From the NCBI GenBank assembly GCA_964019695.1, contig OZ026518.1, positions 105,682,305-105,746,304 on the forward strand: a stretch of 64,000 nt of DNA, read 5' to 3'. The DNA is from Loripinus fragilis (taxonomy: Eukaryota > Mollusca > Bivalvia > Lucinida > Lucinidae). This document shows, in pieces, positions 50,190 to 61,612 of this stretch (within the stretch, counting starts at the first letter, position 1; each line of letters opens with the position of its first letter). The translations under genes and the position numbers were made by a program. The notes under the pieces were generated by a model. It was not told the DNA's origin. It saw only the letters and a list, made by a program, of their open reading frames with translations, and ran no database searches.

Positions 50190-51840
50190 GTAGGTACCTA
50201 ATGTATGCAACTCCTCGTACAGTTTTATACCGATTCCTTTGGAACTTTACAGGTGTTTAGGTCATTGTCTAAAGATGTGCACATTATTTTGATATAATCC
50301 TCAAATTATTTTTATAACTTTTTCACAAAATGAACTTAGTCATTTTTTCTGGTCAAAATGAATAGGCCTAGATACAAGGTATCTTGTGTATGTAACTCCT
50401 CCTAAAGTTTTATGCAGATTCCTTTGCAACTTTACAGCTGTTTAGGTCATTGTCTGAAAATGTGCATAATGTTTGGATATAAATCATCTGAAAAAACCCC
50501 CCACAGATCCTTCAGAAATAGAGCGAACCTCCCATATTAGAAAACAGCAGACTCAGTTTTATGAGTCTGTTCATTAGATGATATGGAAAGTGCAACAATT
50601 CTCATGCCCCCTGGCACCAGCTTAAGCGACATTCTTTATTCCACCAGAACCCAAATATTCCTGAAGGACCAGAATATGAAAAAATTTCAACACTATATCG
50701 ATGCACGTGGAGAAGTTTTAACCAACTCCACACAGAACCAACGACAGCTGTTGTGACCTCTAAAATTATCTAGAAAATAGACCATTTAGAAATAGAGTGA
50801 ACCTTCCTTATTAGAAAATAGCAGTCTCGGTTTTATTGAATCTCTTCATAAGAACTAATGGAAAGTGCAACAATTCTCACACCCTAGCACCGAACCTAAT
50901 ATTCCTGAGGGACCAGAATATGAAAAGATATCAACACTATATTGATGCACGGGGAAAAGTTTTACTAACTCCACACAGAAACAACGATAGCTGTTAAATA
51001 ATCTGGAAAACGGATCCTCCAGAAATAGAGCGAACCTCCAATATTAGCAAACAGTAGACTCGGTTTTATTGAGTCTTTTCATGAGAACTAATTGAAAGTA
51101 AAACAGTTCTCACATCCCTATGTAATCCTCAGAATATAGTATGTTACTTTTTTACAGAATGAACTTGGTCATTCCGGCCAAAGTGAATAGATACTAAGTA
51201 TCTTGTGTATGCAACTCCTCCTACAGTTTTATGACGACCCTGGTGTTTAGGTCATGGTGTGAAGATGTGCATATTGTTTGGATATAGTACTGAGATCATT
51301 TTTGTTACTTGTTTATCCAAGTTAAACTTGGTAATTTTCAGGCGTTATTACATTCAAAGTAAATAGATAGTGGGTACCTTGTGTGCGCAACTCCTACAGT
51401 TTTATGCCAATTAGTTTGACACTTTACATATGTTTAGATCAGAGTCTGGAATGCTTTGGAAATTATCCTCAGATTATTTTTATTACTTTTTTCACAAGTT
51501 GAGCTTAGTCGCCTTTTATGCATTTATTACTATCAAAGGGTCCAGATCTGATACTGAGTACGTTGTGTGTGCAACTCCTCTTACCATCTTATGCTGACTC
51601 TTGAAACCTTGTATATAATCCTCAGATAAATTTGTGTCATTTTTTCCAGGATGTGAACTCAAGACATTCAATGCTATCATTGTCTAAATATCGGCGGTAC
51701 CTAGTGTACGTTCTACTCCTGCAGTTTTATACCGTTCTTTTTGAAACTTTTCATGTGTTTATTTCATTGCCTGAAGATATGGATGTGCTTAGGTTATTTT
51801 TTCTGTTTCTTTTTTCGTACTTACTCATTTCATGATAGCT
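50190..51840 (+). repeat. Degenerate tandem repeat of about 180-200 bp with a three-copy insert of about 250 bp
   Basis: Units share GTATGCAACTCCTCxTACAG, TTTTATxCxGATTCCTTTG, TTTAGGTCATTGTCTGAAGA and TGTGCATATTGTTTGGATAT, starting near 50200, 50385, 51200, 51380, 51565 and 51700. At about 50500-51110 three copies of another unit interrupt them (AGAAATAGAGCGAACCTCC, CTCGGTTTTATTGAGTC, CAACACTATATTGATGCACG). Confidence 0.75.
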
Positions 51841-52190
51841 CATATGTCAATATCTTGAGAACAAAATGACAGAATTTCACCAAATTTTATATATGCATTC
51901 ATAATGACTGGATCGAGCTTGGGATTGTTAGGCATAATTTTTCACACATGTGTAACAGAGTTATGACCCTTGATTGACGCAAGAATTTCTTTTCCGCTCA
52001 TTATCTGGAGAACATACTGACAGAATTTCACTAAATTTTATATATGCATTCATATTGACAAGATCTAGGATGGGTTATTACCTGTCATTTTTGGCTTATT
52101 TGTAATTAATTATTTCAAAATTCGTTACCGCTTAATATCTTTAGAACAAATGGAAATATTTTGACCAAATTTTATATATGCTTCGATGCT
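51841..52190 (+). repeat. Degenerate tandem repeat of about 140 bp, three units
   Basis: Each unit has AATATCTTGAGAACAAAATG, CAGAATTTCACCAAATTTTA and TATATGCATTCATAATGAC. Confidence 0.75.
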
Positions 52191-52531
52191 GTCGTTTTCT
52201 GCAAATTCATTACAGAGTTACGTTTAGACAGTCTATCATCATGCCATATAAACATTTGCAAAAATGCAATCTATCACGTGAACAAGCACGTAAATGTCTC
52301 AGTAAACCTAATCACAAGGTTGCAACATGCAGCACCGAAGACGAATTTACATAACACATTACATGGTTGGCAATTCGACCATAAAGCACCGCATGATACA
52401 ATGGAAAGCCATACTAGTATCAACACGTCGCCAAACTGAAACCAAACACACAGCCCAAACCAAATAAACGTCGATACAACGTTGACTCGATCGTGGCCAC
52501 ATGCGAAGCGTCTATTTTGCATCTAAAATTA

Positions 52532-52800
52532 AGTGAGTATGATCAGGAAATACCACAATCACAAAATGCAGACCAACCCACAGCACCCTGGGGAAGAGCT
52601 ACGGGACATTTACAGAAACAAGACATCCAAAAGACAATTAAAGTAAGCAACCAGCCCTCTCTTCCTCGTAAAGATGATTGCAAAACTAGAAATGGCATAA
52701 CGTAATGCATACCAAAACAAAGACCAACACAGAACCCCCACAAACAATGGGAGGTACATAAAACAATAAATCAACAACAACAGAACCACCGCCTAAGCCA
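52532..52800 (+). repeat. Dispersed repeat, GTATGAxxAGGAAA...CCGCCTAAGC family, uninterrupted copy
   Basis: Same blocks as 11950-12476 but without the MITE: GAGTATGATCAGGAAATACC, TGCAGACCAACCCACAGCAC, AAGATGATTGCAAAACTAGA and AATAAATCAACAACAACAGA. A reverse copy lies at 18350. Confidence 0.75.
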
Positions 52801-53404
52801 TCAGGAGAGGGGGGCTAAATGCATTAAAGTCACTCTAGATTCTGCCGTTGTTAAATAATGACGCATAACAAATGCATTCACCACAGCAAAACTATATAAG
52901 AACCAATATCGTTTCAACGTCCTAAACGTTGAATTAGCCTGTATTCATTGAGAAACGCCAAACTACGTGTTAAATACAAAACCAATGCTGATCCAGCGTT
53001 ACAGTTCAGCACCGGTTCGGTATTAAACTAGCTTATAAAATGTACACTCTTCCCTATGCTCCTAAGGCTGTTTCTTTTATGGAAACTTCACAGATAGAGT
53101 GTCTAAGGACAAAACAAAATGCCCCAGGTGAAGATCGTACCAACAACCTCTTATTATCAAAACCTAACAAAAGTGTGAAGGGCACATGACAACCAATTTA
53201 CAATGCTCTCTACACAGCATTCTAAATTGTCTTGTGGTGTATTAACATCTTTACCCATAGATAGAATCTATGCCAAACATGGGAACTTAATGAAAAGTTG
53301 AAACAAGTCAACCATGGGTTATATAGATTTATTTTCACAATGCATCACATTCAGACTGGTACATATGAGCTATTATGTGTAATAAGGGTACTTATCACAT
53401 ACAT
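52801..53404. other. No supportable feature
   Basis: AT-rich sequence, no exon or repeat structure recognised. Confidence 0.5.
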
Positions 53405-53644
53405 ATGAGCCGCGACATGAGATTTCCAACAATGTGGTATGTGCGACCAGCAAAGGCTCAGACCAGCCTGCGCATACGCGCAGTCTGATCAGAGCCTTTG
53501 CTACGCGCATTAGTTTTCTATGACTATTAAGCTACAGACTGAACATCATTTGGAGTTTCTAATCTTAAAAGGAGGCTGCGCAGGCTCGTCTGAGTCTACA
53601 CTTTTCAAAATGCCACATTGTTGGAAATCACATGTCACGGCTCA
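53405..53644. mobile_element. Intact 240-bp inverted-repeat MITE (TGAGCCGCGACATGAGATTT)
   Basis: The left end TGAGCCGCGACATGAGATTT with CCAACAATGTGG is matched inversely by CCACATTGTTGGAAATCACA with TGTCACGGCTCA. The interior carries a hairpin (GGCTCAGACCAGCCTGCGCA / TGCGCAGTCTGATCAGAGCC). It is the undisturbed counterpart of the split copy at 9381-11165. No coding capacity. Confidence 0.85.
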
Positions 53645-53747
53645 ATTATATCGTCATTTTTCAAACCTGCATGCGCAGCTAACCTTGATATTATGTATCT
53701 TTGTCTAAACCTTCTTCATTGTACTTGATATTTTGTGTTTACGAACA

Positions 53748-53800
53748 TTGAAAGCTCTTGCGAGTCTGCGCTAATGCGCAGACCCGCCTGAGCTTTCGCT
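53748..53800. repeat. Hairpin repeat, GAAAGCTCTTGCGAGTCTGC
   Basis: GAAAGCTCTTGCGAGTCTGC / GCAGACCCGCCTGAGCTTTC around a short loop. Related in style to the other CTGCGCA hairpins of the window. Confidence 0.75.
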
Positions 53801-54185
53801 GCTCCCCAGTGTAACATGTACAATACCTCTTGAGCTGAATCAAATTTATGATGATATTATAATGTTGGAAATCTAAACCAAAACACATTGCAAGGTTCAT
53901 GGATATTATTTTCCATCCCTTACACAGTTATTAATCATATTAACAATGTTATCAGGCCATCTCTAAAAATGGCGGGAAACCCGATACCCCTCCCTTTATG
54001 TGATTGATAAAAGAACATCAATAATTAAGAATAGTTAGAAATGAATGCGTATTTTACGTGAAAGTAGTAAATCGTTTAGAAGAATTCTAAAAAGGTTTAT
54101 AAGTTTACATGTATATCAAAAAACGTGAATGTACATTTAAACTTTAATAAGCCGTAGCTCTTTGCTAACTAGTATCGTCTGATGA
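53801..54185. other. No supportable feature
   Basis: AT-rich sequence with no recognised repeat or coding signal. Confidence 0.5.
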
Positions 54186-54330
54186 TAATCTTTGCAAACA
54201 GTTTGAACCAAGATCAGGCTCGACAAAATATCGTCCTTGATCTGGATCCAAGCTGTTTGACATTCTAGTGGTATTTCTGGAAGCTTTTTTTCGAAAAAAA
54301 AAGCTGATTAAAAAAATCAGCAGACGATGA
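54186..54330. mobile_element. Hairpin MITE copy (CAAACAGTTTGGATCC family)
   Basis: GCAAACAGTTTGAACCAAGA pairs with TTGATCTGGATCCAAGCTGT, followed by CTAGTGGTATTTCTGGAAG and CAGCAGACGATG. It is the inverse counterpart of 7745-7880. A related piece lies at about 63390-63480. Confidence 0.7.
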
Positions 54331-54729
54331 AAATGCAAAACCACCCAGTAGGCAAACTTTGTAAGGACGTCAAAAAGTGACAATTCTGTTGCCGATGATG
54401 AGAAAGTAGTTTCCTAAGAAATAGTCCGCTTTTAACAAGTTGTCTTTATCAACTCTTCTGGAAATAAGTAGAACAAAGTCTCGTCATCATGTGGAAACAT
54501 AAGCTTAAACATAAAACATACATGGGCGTAGCTTCAATATACGCAAACACGCATTTGCGTACACCTTTGAACCAAAAATATGGGATTAAATATATTCTTG
54601 TTCTGAAGCTTTCTTGATGATATACATACAACATGCGTGTGGAAAAGCAATTCTAATGTGTCTAATTCCAGTTTTGGTAGGGTTTATATGACAGATGGCA
54701 TTATCTGGGTTTAAGCCTATTGCATAGTA

Positions 54730-55049
54730 AGCCAAACAAACCAACGACGATGCATAGTAAAAGTAAGAAAGACGACAAAGATCAGAAAACGATACAATCA
54801 AATATCACACCTGACCCAGGATACCACACGGGAAAGTAACAAAAATGCACTAAACATCACCAACAAGAGCTAAGAGATTAGCCAAACAAACCCACGACGA
54901 TGCATAGTAAGCCAAACAAACCCAAGACAAGTAAGAAGCCAAAATTCAGGAATCGATAAAATCAATTAGGTACACACCCGACCCGATGCATCCGTATGGG
55001 AAAGTGACAAAAATACAAGGAAACGTCACACACAAGAGAGCCAAAACAT

Positions 55050-55050
<1 letters not shown>
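54730..55050 (+). repeat. Fragmented ATCAGGAATCGATACAATCA family copies with a 30-bp direct repeat
   Basis: Two partial copies (about 54768-54880 and 54937-55045) share CGATAxAATCAA, CACACCTGACCCAGGA and GGGAAAGTGACAAAAAT with 48346 and 59862. They are separated by repeats of AAGCCAAACAAACCCACGAC at about 54729, 54881 and 54909. Confidence 0.65.

Positions 55051-55051
<1 letters not shown>

Positions 55052-55130
<79 letters not shown>
55052..55130. repeat. Compound microsatellite (GA)n(CAGA)n
   Basis: About 28 GA dinucleotides followed by about 6 CAGA units. Long open frames here (RERERE, SLSLSL) are artefacts of the repeat. Confidence 0.95.
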
Positions 55131-55412
55131 CTGACAGAGACAAAGAGAGAGAGAGGGGGTGGGTACGTTCCGTCTCTAAAAGATGTGTTCTCTCCATTAA
55201 AGCTTTATTCCGATTTTGAAAGGTTCCATTTTTAGAGTAAATCCAGCGCCATTCTCGGTTCCATATCCCGTAATCCTTTTCCCTTATATTTATGCGCTCC
55301 TTGTTTACACAATTCCTGTTTTCCTCTGCTCTTTGTCACCTATACTCCACACCATCGCTCCCTGAGTGTACATGCTCCACGCCTGTGTTGAATACGTGTC
55401 CCCAGAGGTGGC

Positions 55413-57365
55413 ACAATGGGACACAGCTGATAAGTAATGAGTCAGCTATGCCAACATCTTGCCTAATCTAGGTACACAGTCTTAGAAGTAACCACCATCT
55501 CTCAAAATAGCTGAAGATAAACAATGGGACACAGCTGATAAGTAGTGAGTCAGCTATGCCAACATCTTGCCTAATCTAGGTACACAGTCTTAGAGTCCTT
55601 CATCACCTCTCAGAATAGTTGTAGATAAACAATGGGACACAGCTGATAAGTAATGAGTCAGCTATGCCAACATCTTGCCTAATCTAGGTACACAGTCTTA
55701 GAGTCCTTCATCACCTCTCAGAATAGTTGTAGATAAACAATGGGACACAGCTGATAAGTAATGAGTCAGCTATGCCAACATCTTGCCTAATCTAGGTACA
55801 CAGTCTTTGAAGTCATCATCATCTCTCAGAACAGCTGAAGATAAACAATGGGACACAGCTGATAAGTAATGAGTCAGCTATGCCAACATCTTGCCTAATC
55901 TAGGTACACAGTCTTAGAAGTCATCACCATCTCTCAGAATAGCTGAAGATAAACAATGGGACACATCTGATAAGTAATGAGTCAGCTATGCCAACATCTT
56001 GCCTAATCTAGGTACACAGTCTTAGAAGTCATCACCATCTCTCAGAATAGCTGAAGATAAACAATGGGACACATCTGATAAGTAATGAGTCAGCTATGCC
56101 AACATCTGGCCTAATCTAGGTACACAGTCTTAGAAGTCATCACCATCTCTCTGTATAGCTGAAGATAAACAATGGGACACATCTGATAAGTAATGAGTCA
56201 GCTATGCCAACATCTTGCATTATCTAGGTACACAGTCTTAGAAGCCATCACCATATCTCAGAATAGCTGAAGATAAACAATGGGACACATCTGATAAGTA
56301 ATGAGTCAGCTATGCCAACATCTTGCATTATCTAGGTACACAGTCTTAGAAGTCATCGCCATCTCTCTGTATAGCTGAAGATAAACAATGGGACACATCT
56401 GATAAGTAATGAGTCAGCTATGCCAACATCTGGCCTAATCTAGGTACACAGTCTTAGAAGCCATCACCATATCTTAGCATAGCTGAAGATAAACAATGGG
56501 ACACATCTGATAAGTAATTCTGAGTCAGCTATGCCAACATCTTGCCTAATCTAGGTACATAGTCTTAGAAGTCATCACCATCTCTCAGAATAGCTGAAGA
56601 TAAACAATGGGACACATCTGATAAGTAATGAGTCAGCTATGCCAACATCTTGCCTAATCTAGGTACACAGTCTTAGAAGCCATCACCATATCTCAGAATA
56701 GCTGAAGATAAACAATGGGACACATCTGATAAGTAATGAGTCAGCTATGCCAACATCTTGCATTATCTAGGTACACAGTCTTAGAAGTCATCGCCATCTC
56801 TCTGTATAGCTGAAGATAAACAATGGGACACATCTGATAAGTAATGAGTCAGCTATGCCGACATCTTGCATTATCTAGGTACACAGTCTTAGAAGTCATC
56901 GCCATCTCTCTGTATAGCTGAAGATATACAATGGGACACAGCTGATAAGTAATGAGTCAGCTATGCCAACATCTGGCCTAATCTAGGTACACAGTCTTAG
57001 AAGCCATCACCATATCTCAGAATAGCTGAAGATAAACAATGGGACACATCTGATAAGTAATGAGTCAGCTATGCCAACATCTGGCCTAATCTAGGTACAC
57101 AGTCTTAGAAGCCATCACCATATCTTAGCATAGCTGAAGATAAACAATGGGACACATCTGATAAGTAATTCTGAGTCAGCTATGCCAACATCTTGCCTAA
57201 TCTAGGTACATAGTCTTAGAAGTCATCACCATCTCTCAGAATAGCTGAAGATAAACAATGGGACACAGCTGATAAGTAGTGAGTCAGCTAAACCAACATC
57301 TTGCCTAATCTAGGTACACAGTCTTAGAAGCCATCACCATATCTCAGGATAGCTGAAGATAGACA
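55413..57365 (+). repeat. 108-bp satellite, about 18 tandem units
   Basis: Regular 108-bp period at the start (55413, 55521, 55629, 55737, 55845). Consensus blocks are ACAATGGGACACAGCTGATA, AGTAATGAGTCAGCTATGCC, AACATCTTGCCTAATCTAGG, TACACAGTCTTAGAAGTCAT and CACCATCTCTCAGAATAGCT. Variants such as CATCTG for CAGCTG and CATTATC for CCTAATC are shared by groups of units, and two units carry the same TTC insertion (about 56518 and 57169), showing block duplication. Confidence 0.97.
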
Positions 57366-57902
57366 CATCTTAAATGTAACTATCTTTTGATTCATCGATT
57401 TAAACATGTGTTTGGATGTTCAAAAGAACCGTCTATGAACTGTATGCAACCAATGTATAACTCATTGTGTCAAAATTACATGTAACTCACTATTAAAGAA
57501 GACACTGCCAATTTTGTGTTATAGTTCATCGCGTTTGTGGAATAAAGGTATGGCATTTCATGTTAATTGTCTGCTAGCAGACAATTTACATGCAATATAA
57601 AGCCTTATTTTGTTTCTGAAAGCAACACATTTAGAAAATGTTCCTGCCAATGTTTCAGTTGTGCTTTGAGGAATTAATTAAAGAATTTTCAATTACAAAA
57701 AGGCGGTTTTGTCAGAGGTTATTGATTGGAAGTTGGACCTGAATACCTATTTGGAAAATGAAAATATTTTGACCAGTGACAAAATTAACTATATGCTCTC
57801 CTATGTCATGGAGAAAAATAAATAAAAAATCAATCTAAAGTTCTATATGGGTTTTTAGAATCTATAAGCCAATATAGGTACACTTTTTGCAAGTCATGCA
57901 TG
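57366..57902. other. Spacer with a 34-bp palindrome
   Basis: 57559-57592 (CATGTTAATTGTCTGCT then AGCAGACAATTTACATG) is a palindrome with one mismatch and no loop. Near 57400-57440 there is a short match to the MITE family (GGATGTTCAAAAGAACCGTC). No gene was seen. Confidence 0.65.
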
Positions 57903-58196
57903 GATCCAGAAAGTTTTGTCAGAGGGGATCCAACATTGACAATTTTTTTTTTTAGTTGATGAGGGGAAAGGAAGATCCAAATACAATTACAAACGGGCAA
58001 TCATCGGCCCCCAACGAACGCCATTAAATGGCGCTTCGCTGGCGGGCCGATGATGGCCCAATATTGAATGCTGGCTTGGTAGCTTTGCAGTTTTTCAGGG
58101 GATCCGGAACTGTATTGCTAAGAAACACTAGTTTTTTGTGATTTTTCAGGGGGAGGGTCCGGACGCCCTGTTCCCCCTCTGGGTCCGCCCATGCTT
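57903..58196 (+). repeat. Dispersed repeat of about 290 bp (GATCCAGAA...CCCCCTCTGG), second copy
   Basis: Same layout and orientation as 22997-23281. The central hairpin here is strong: GCCATTAAATGGC next to CGGCCCCCAACGAA / CGCTGGCGGGCCG. It ends CGGACGCCCTGTTCCCCCTC. Confidence 0.78.
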
Positions 58197-58770
58197 TTTG
58201 CAAGTAAATTTTATAGTATACAACTTACTTTTTTTCTTTAGCTTATTTTTATCTCATCAAAGACTGAACTTGCCTTTACCTAATATTCTAGATAAATGCA
58301 ATCATACATAAATCCTCACCGTCGATTGAGACAAACTCTGTAACAAGGCGGGGCTTTTGGTTTAAAGTTACACTTACCTGCCTACGTATTTTGAAGTCTA
58401 AGAGAGAAAAGAAAACAAAAAAAGCATCAATGCAATTATAAACATGGTTAATTATTGCTTTGACAGTTTAATTATCTTATCCAAGGCAGTAATTATCTAC
58501 AAAAAATCTAAATATATAAGCACAACTTCCAACCAAAACTCAGTACTTTGAAGGGAAATATATAATTTATTAGTTTTTTTTTTCACCTCAAAAAAGTATG
58601 TACAAAATCTGATCTGCTGATGTCACATATCAAGTTTAAGTTACAGGCAAATGGTTTTGAATTATATCAGCCTGCTTTGATCTTAGTCCACACACATTTT
58701 GCTGTTTTTTTTTCCAAAGTATTTGCTACTGTTGTTTCTTACAGCAAGGTATGTCGAAAGTAATAAGGTA
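58197..58770. other. No supportable feature
   Basis: AT-rich sequence, no coding or repeat structure recognised. Confidence 0.5.
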
Positions 58771-58974
58771 CAGTAAAACCTGTCTAAAACGGCCACTCTC
58801 AAAAAGACCAAAAATTGGTTTTCAAGACCTTTTATCGCTTAGTGCAGGTCAAAAGTATTGCAGAATGCTCCTAGGGGCATTCTACAATACTTTCAACCTT
58901 CATTAAGCTACCATTTGTCATTGAAATCTTTGTTTTGTCTGTTTTTGAGTGGCCGCTTAAGACAGGGTTTACTG
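58771..58974. mobile_element. TA-flanked inverted-repeat MITE, second copy (complete)
   Basis: TA|CAGTAAAACCTGTCTAAAAC ... GCTTAAGACAGGGTTTACTG|TA, 204 bp. The arms pair over most of their length, including GGCCACTC / GAGTGGCC and a core of GCAGAATGCTCCTAGGGGCA. Same family as 9033-9221. Confidence 0.85.
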
Positions 58975-59255
58975 TAAATTAGCCTTTTACAGCAATATGT
59001 GGATTGAAATTAAGTAACTTACATTTAAAAGCAATGTGCGTCGATAGCAGTAAGAAAGAGGGTCGATAGAAATTACGTAACTTCAATTTTTATATTACAA
59101 GGTGTTTCAATATTTTAGTAACTTTGATTTTACAACGAGGTATCCTTTTGTTATATGCCTGGAGAGAATCCTGTCTCCTGATTGGCCCAATTTGTCTTCT
59201 TAGATATCTTATGTCAACCTGAAAAATGGTCTAAACTGGCCTACAGGTTGATATA

Positions 59256-59675
59256 CAGTAAAACCTGTCTAAAGGGAGCGCAGTGGCTCAGTGGTAGAGT
59301 GCTTGACTTGAGACCGAAGGGCCGCGGGTTCGAGCCTCAACGGCGTCACTGCGTTGTGGTCCTTGAGCAAGACACATTTATCCTAGCTTAGTACTGGTTC
59401 AACCCAGGAAGAACCGCCCCTATATAACTGAAAGATTGTTGATGGGACGTAAAGAATCAAATCAAACAAAAAAAAAAACTGTCTAAAGCGGCCACTTGAA
59501 AATAGACCAAACAAAGGTCTTAATGGAACATGGTAGCTTAATGAAGGTCGAAAGTATTGCAGAATGCTCGCATTGGAGCATTATGCAATACGTTTGACCT
59601 GCATTAAGCAATAATTGGTATTGAAAAACAATTTTTGGTGTTCTTTTTGAGTGGCCGCTTAAGACAGGTTTTACT
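59256..59675. mobile_element. TA-flanked inverted-repeat MITE, third copy, split by a SINE
   Basis: The left end CAGTAAAACCTGTCTAAAG (59256-59274) is followed by the SINE. The rest resumes with CTGTCTAAAGCGGCCACTTG at 59479 and ends GCTTAAGACAGGTTTTACTT. Without the SINE it would be about 205-210 bp, like the copy at 58771. Confidence 0.82.
59275..59478 (+). mobile_element. tRNA-derived SINE with a 10-bp target duplication
   Basis: The tRNA-like head starts GGAGCGCAGTGGCTCAGTGG (box A: TGGCTCAGTGGTAGAGTG), with GGGTTCGAGCCTC as box B. A tRNA-unrelated body follows (TTATCCTAGCTTAGTACTGG, GATGGGACGTAAAGAATCAA), then a tail of A's. CTGTCTAAAG is duplicated on both sides (59265-59274 and 59479-59488). 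The sharp boundaries and intact promoter boxes suggest a fairly young insertion by LINE machinery. It is not a tRNA gene: there is no 3' half of a cloverleaf beyond the T arm. Confidence 0.85.
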
Positions 59676-59861
59676 TTAACTCAAACTAGTTCCCAGAGGT
59701 TAATATATATGACAATTTCTCTTATATCACCTTCAACAGAGCTAAAATAGTATGATGAGTATGCAATTAGCACGGGCTGCACATTACTAGCTACAAGTCA
59801 GATAAATAAATCTATTTTTTTGTGTGTAAAAGTTAGAAACTGTTTGGCCCTTTTTAAAAGC

Positions 59862-60107
59862 AAAGTCAGGAAGAAGGTAGCGATCAGGAACAAATACTAT
59901 CAAATGCCACACCTGACCCAGGACACCATATGGGAAAGTGACAAAACACAAGAAAGCAACACACACAAAAGAGCCAAGAGGTCAGCCCTTTCCCAGCAGG
60001 TGACCACAAGGCTGCAAGGAATTGACAAGACAGCATGACAGACGCCACAAATAAAAAAAAAGATCCACAAAAGAAGTACCGCCTTGACGCGTCGCAGTAA
60101 AACTAAA
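59862..60107 (+). repeat. Dispersed repeat, ATCAGGAATCGATACAATCA family, second full copy
   Basis: Runs from GTAGCGATCAGGAACAAATA through CACACCTGACCCAGGACACC and TTTCCCAGCAGGTGACCACA to AGATCCACAAAAGAAGTACC and CGCAGTAAAA, parallel to 48346-48610. Confidence 0.75.
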
Positions 60108-60260
60108 TTTCCGACCGTATATCTCCAAATGAAAATTATGTCAAATGAAAATTACCCCCTAAGTGTACACGTAATGGTTAACAGATTCCGTAAGTTTTCA
60201 CGCCAATCTGCGATTTTTTTAAATTATTTAATGTTAAGTGATAAATAGAATCTAACATTC

Positions 60261-60380
60261 GTGCTCTTAAATTATTGAATTTATTAGACTCGTTGCAAAA
60301 AAGCGATCAAACGCTCGGCAAGCCTCTCATTTGATCGCTTTTTATCAACTCGTTTAATAAATTCAATAAAACATGAGCAC
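60261..60380. repeat. 120-bp inverted repeat
   Basis: GTGCTCTTAAATTATTGAAT ... AAAAAGCGATCAAA is matched inversely by TTTGATCGCTTTTT ... ATTCAATAAAACATGAGCAC around a loop of about 20 bases. A MITE or fold-back repeat. Confidence 0.85.
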
Positions 60381-61465
60381 TGATGTAAGATCCTCTATGT
60401 ATTATACATGCATATAATCTCTACTTATTAAAACCTGCATACATGTACACATCTATCCGATGGGGCTAGATGATTTGATAGGAACCTTCAGCCACTACAA
60501 TCTGGACATCAGAGAATGCTCTCTCAATGGCGTAGCCAGAACGCTGAAAAAGTTACGCACATCAAAGGGAGACTACTGGACCAAGCAGCGATTTTCTGCA
60601 ATTGCGTACCTTTTCAAAATGAGAACTTTGAGAGCAGTTCTTTATCGTATGGAAAATAACTTTTTACCGCATTAGGTGACCTCCCTTGAATGCTACTATT
60701 TTAATTACGCACGTGCGTAACTGCGTAATGGGAGCTACGCAAATGTATCTTGTTGATTCGTAGGCTTGTCTGAGCCTCCTACAATGCATTAATGCGTTAA
60801 TTAACAAAAACTCATGTTCCAACAGTTTGGATTCGTACCCAAACTGTTTGACGTCCTAATGGTATTTCCGAAAGACATTTTTAAACATTAATTTTGAAAA
60901 GGTCAGCATATTACTCTTTACTTTGTAAAACTACCCAGAATTCAAACGGTTCAAAAGATAAAAAAAATGATACATTATAGTTCGGACTTACAACGCAAGA
61001 CAAACACATGTCTGTTCCCGAATCAATGGTGAAATATTTCGCCTTAATTCGCGCTCGTTTCAAAGATATTTCAATAAAACGCTATTTTATTCAAATATTG
61101 ACATTTGTTAATTATTTCTGTTAAAAAGCAATTGGGTCAGAGTTCAAGACTGTTTTCTATTCGCCTCAAATTGCTCGGTGATTATTATCGCTTGCAGGGG
61201 ACATGTTCAAACTGTTCTTCGTTGGACTCTACGTCAGATAAAATTGAAACACTTGTCAGCAACCGACATGCATTTGTTAATTGGTCAATGAACAATAATT
61301 GTTATAAAGGTAAAAATATGAACCGGTTCATTAGGGTATTAGCACCGAAGTCTTAACTGAGCTACAGCCTTCTGTGCTTGCTCATACAAAGTATGGAAGA
61401 TGAAAGCTTACACTAGATGACAGGCCTTTAGTCCAACAATTTCTCATGGACTGGTTCATTTAAGA
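60381..61465. other. No convincing gene
   Basis: Two open frames, 60460-60675 (71 codons) and 61105-61356 (83 codons), have no motif I recognise and no supporting splice context. A short CCAACAGTTTGGAT / ACCCAAACTGTTTGACG hairpin lies at about 60818-60855. Confidence 0.5.
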
Positions 61466-61612
61466 AATGAATTCAATTTTTGGAATGTTCATGGAATCAT
61501 GAATACTTCGGGTCTCTTGCAAAGTAAGTGAAGCCCAAAAGGCTTCATGTTTACTTTGCAAGAGACCCGAAGAATTCATGATTCCATGAACATTCCAAAA
61601 AATGAATTTATT
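61466..61612. repeat. Long near-perfect hairpin, arms about 70 bp
   Basis: TTGGAATGTTCATGGAATCA, then GAATACTTCGGGTCTCTTGC and AAAGTAA, are matched inversely by TTACTTTGCAAGAGACCCGA, then AGAATTCATGATTCCATGAA and CATTCCAA, with very few mismatches. The apex is TGAAGCC CAAAA GGCTTCA. No coding frame was seen. Confidence 0.92.

Noticed and set aside
54946..55219. Long RERERE / SLSLSL frames on both strands
   Set aside because: Products of the (GA)n and (CAGA)n microsatellite.
55413..57365. CRISPR-like regular array
   Set aside because: The whole 108-bp unit is repeated, with no unique spacers, and the genome is animal.
59275..59350. tRNA gene
   Set aside because: Boxes A and B are good, but the sequence continues into a SINE body with A-tail and target duplication.
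60460..60675. 71-codon frame starting MGLDDLIGTF
   Set aside because: No recognisable domain, no supporting context and length within chance expectation.
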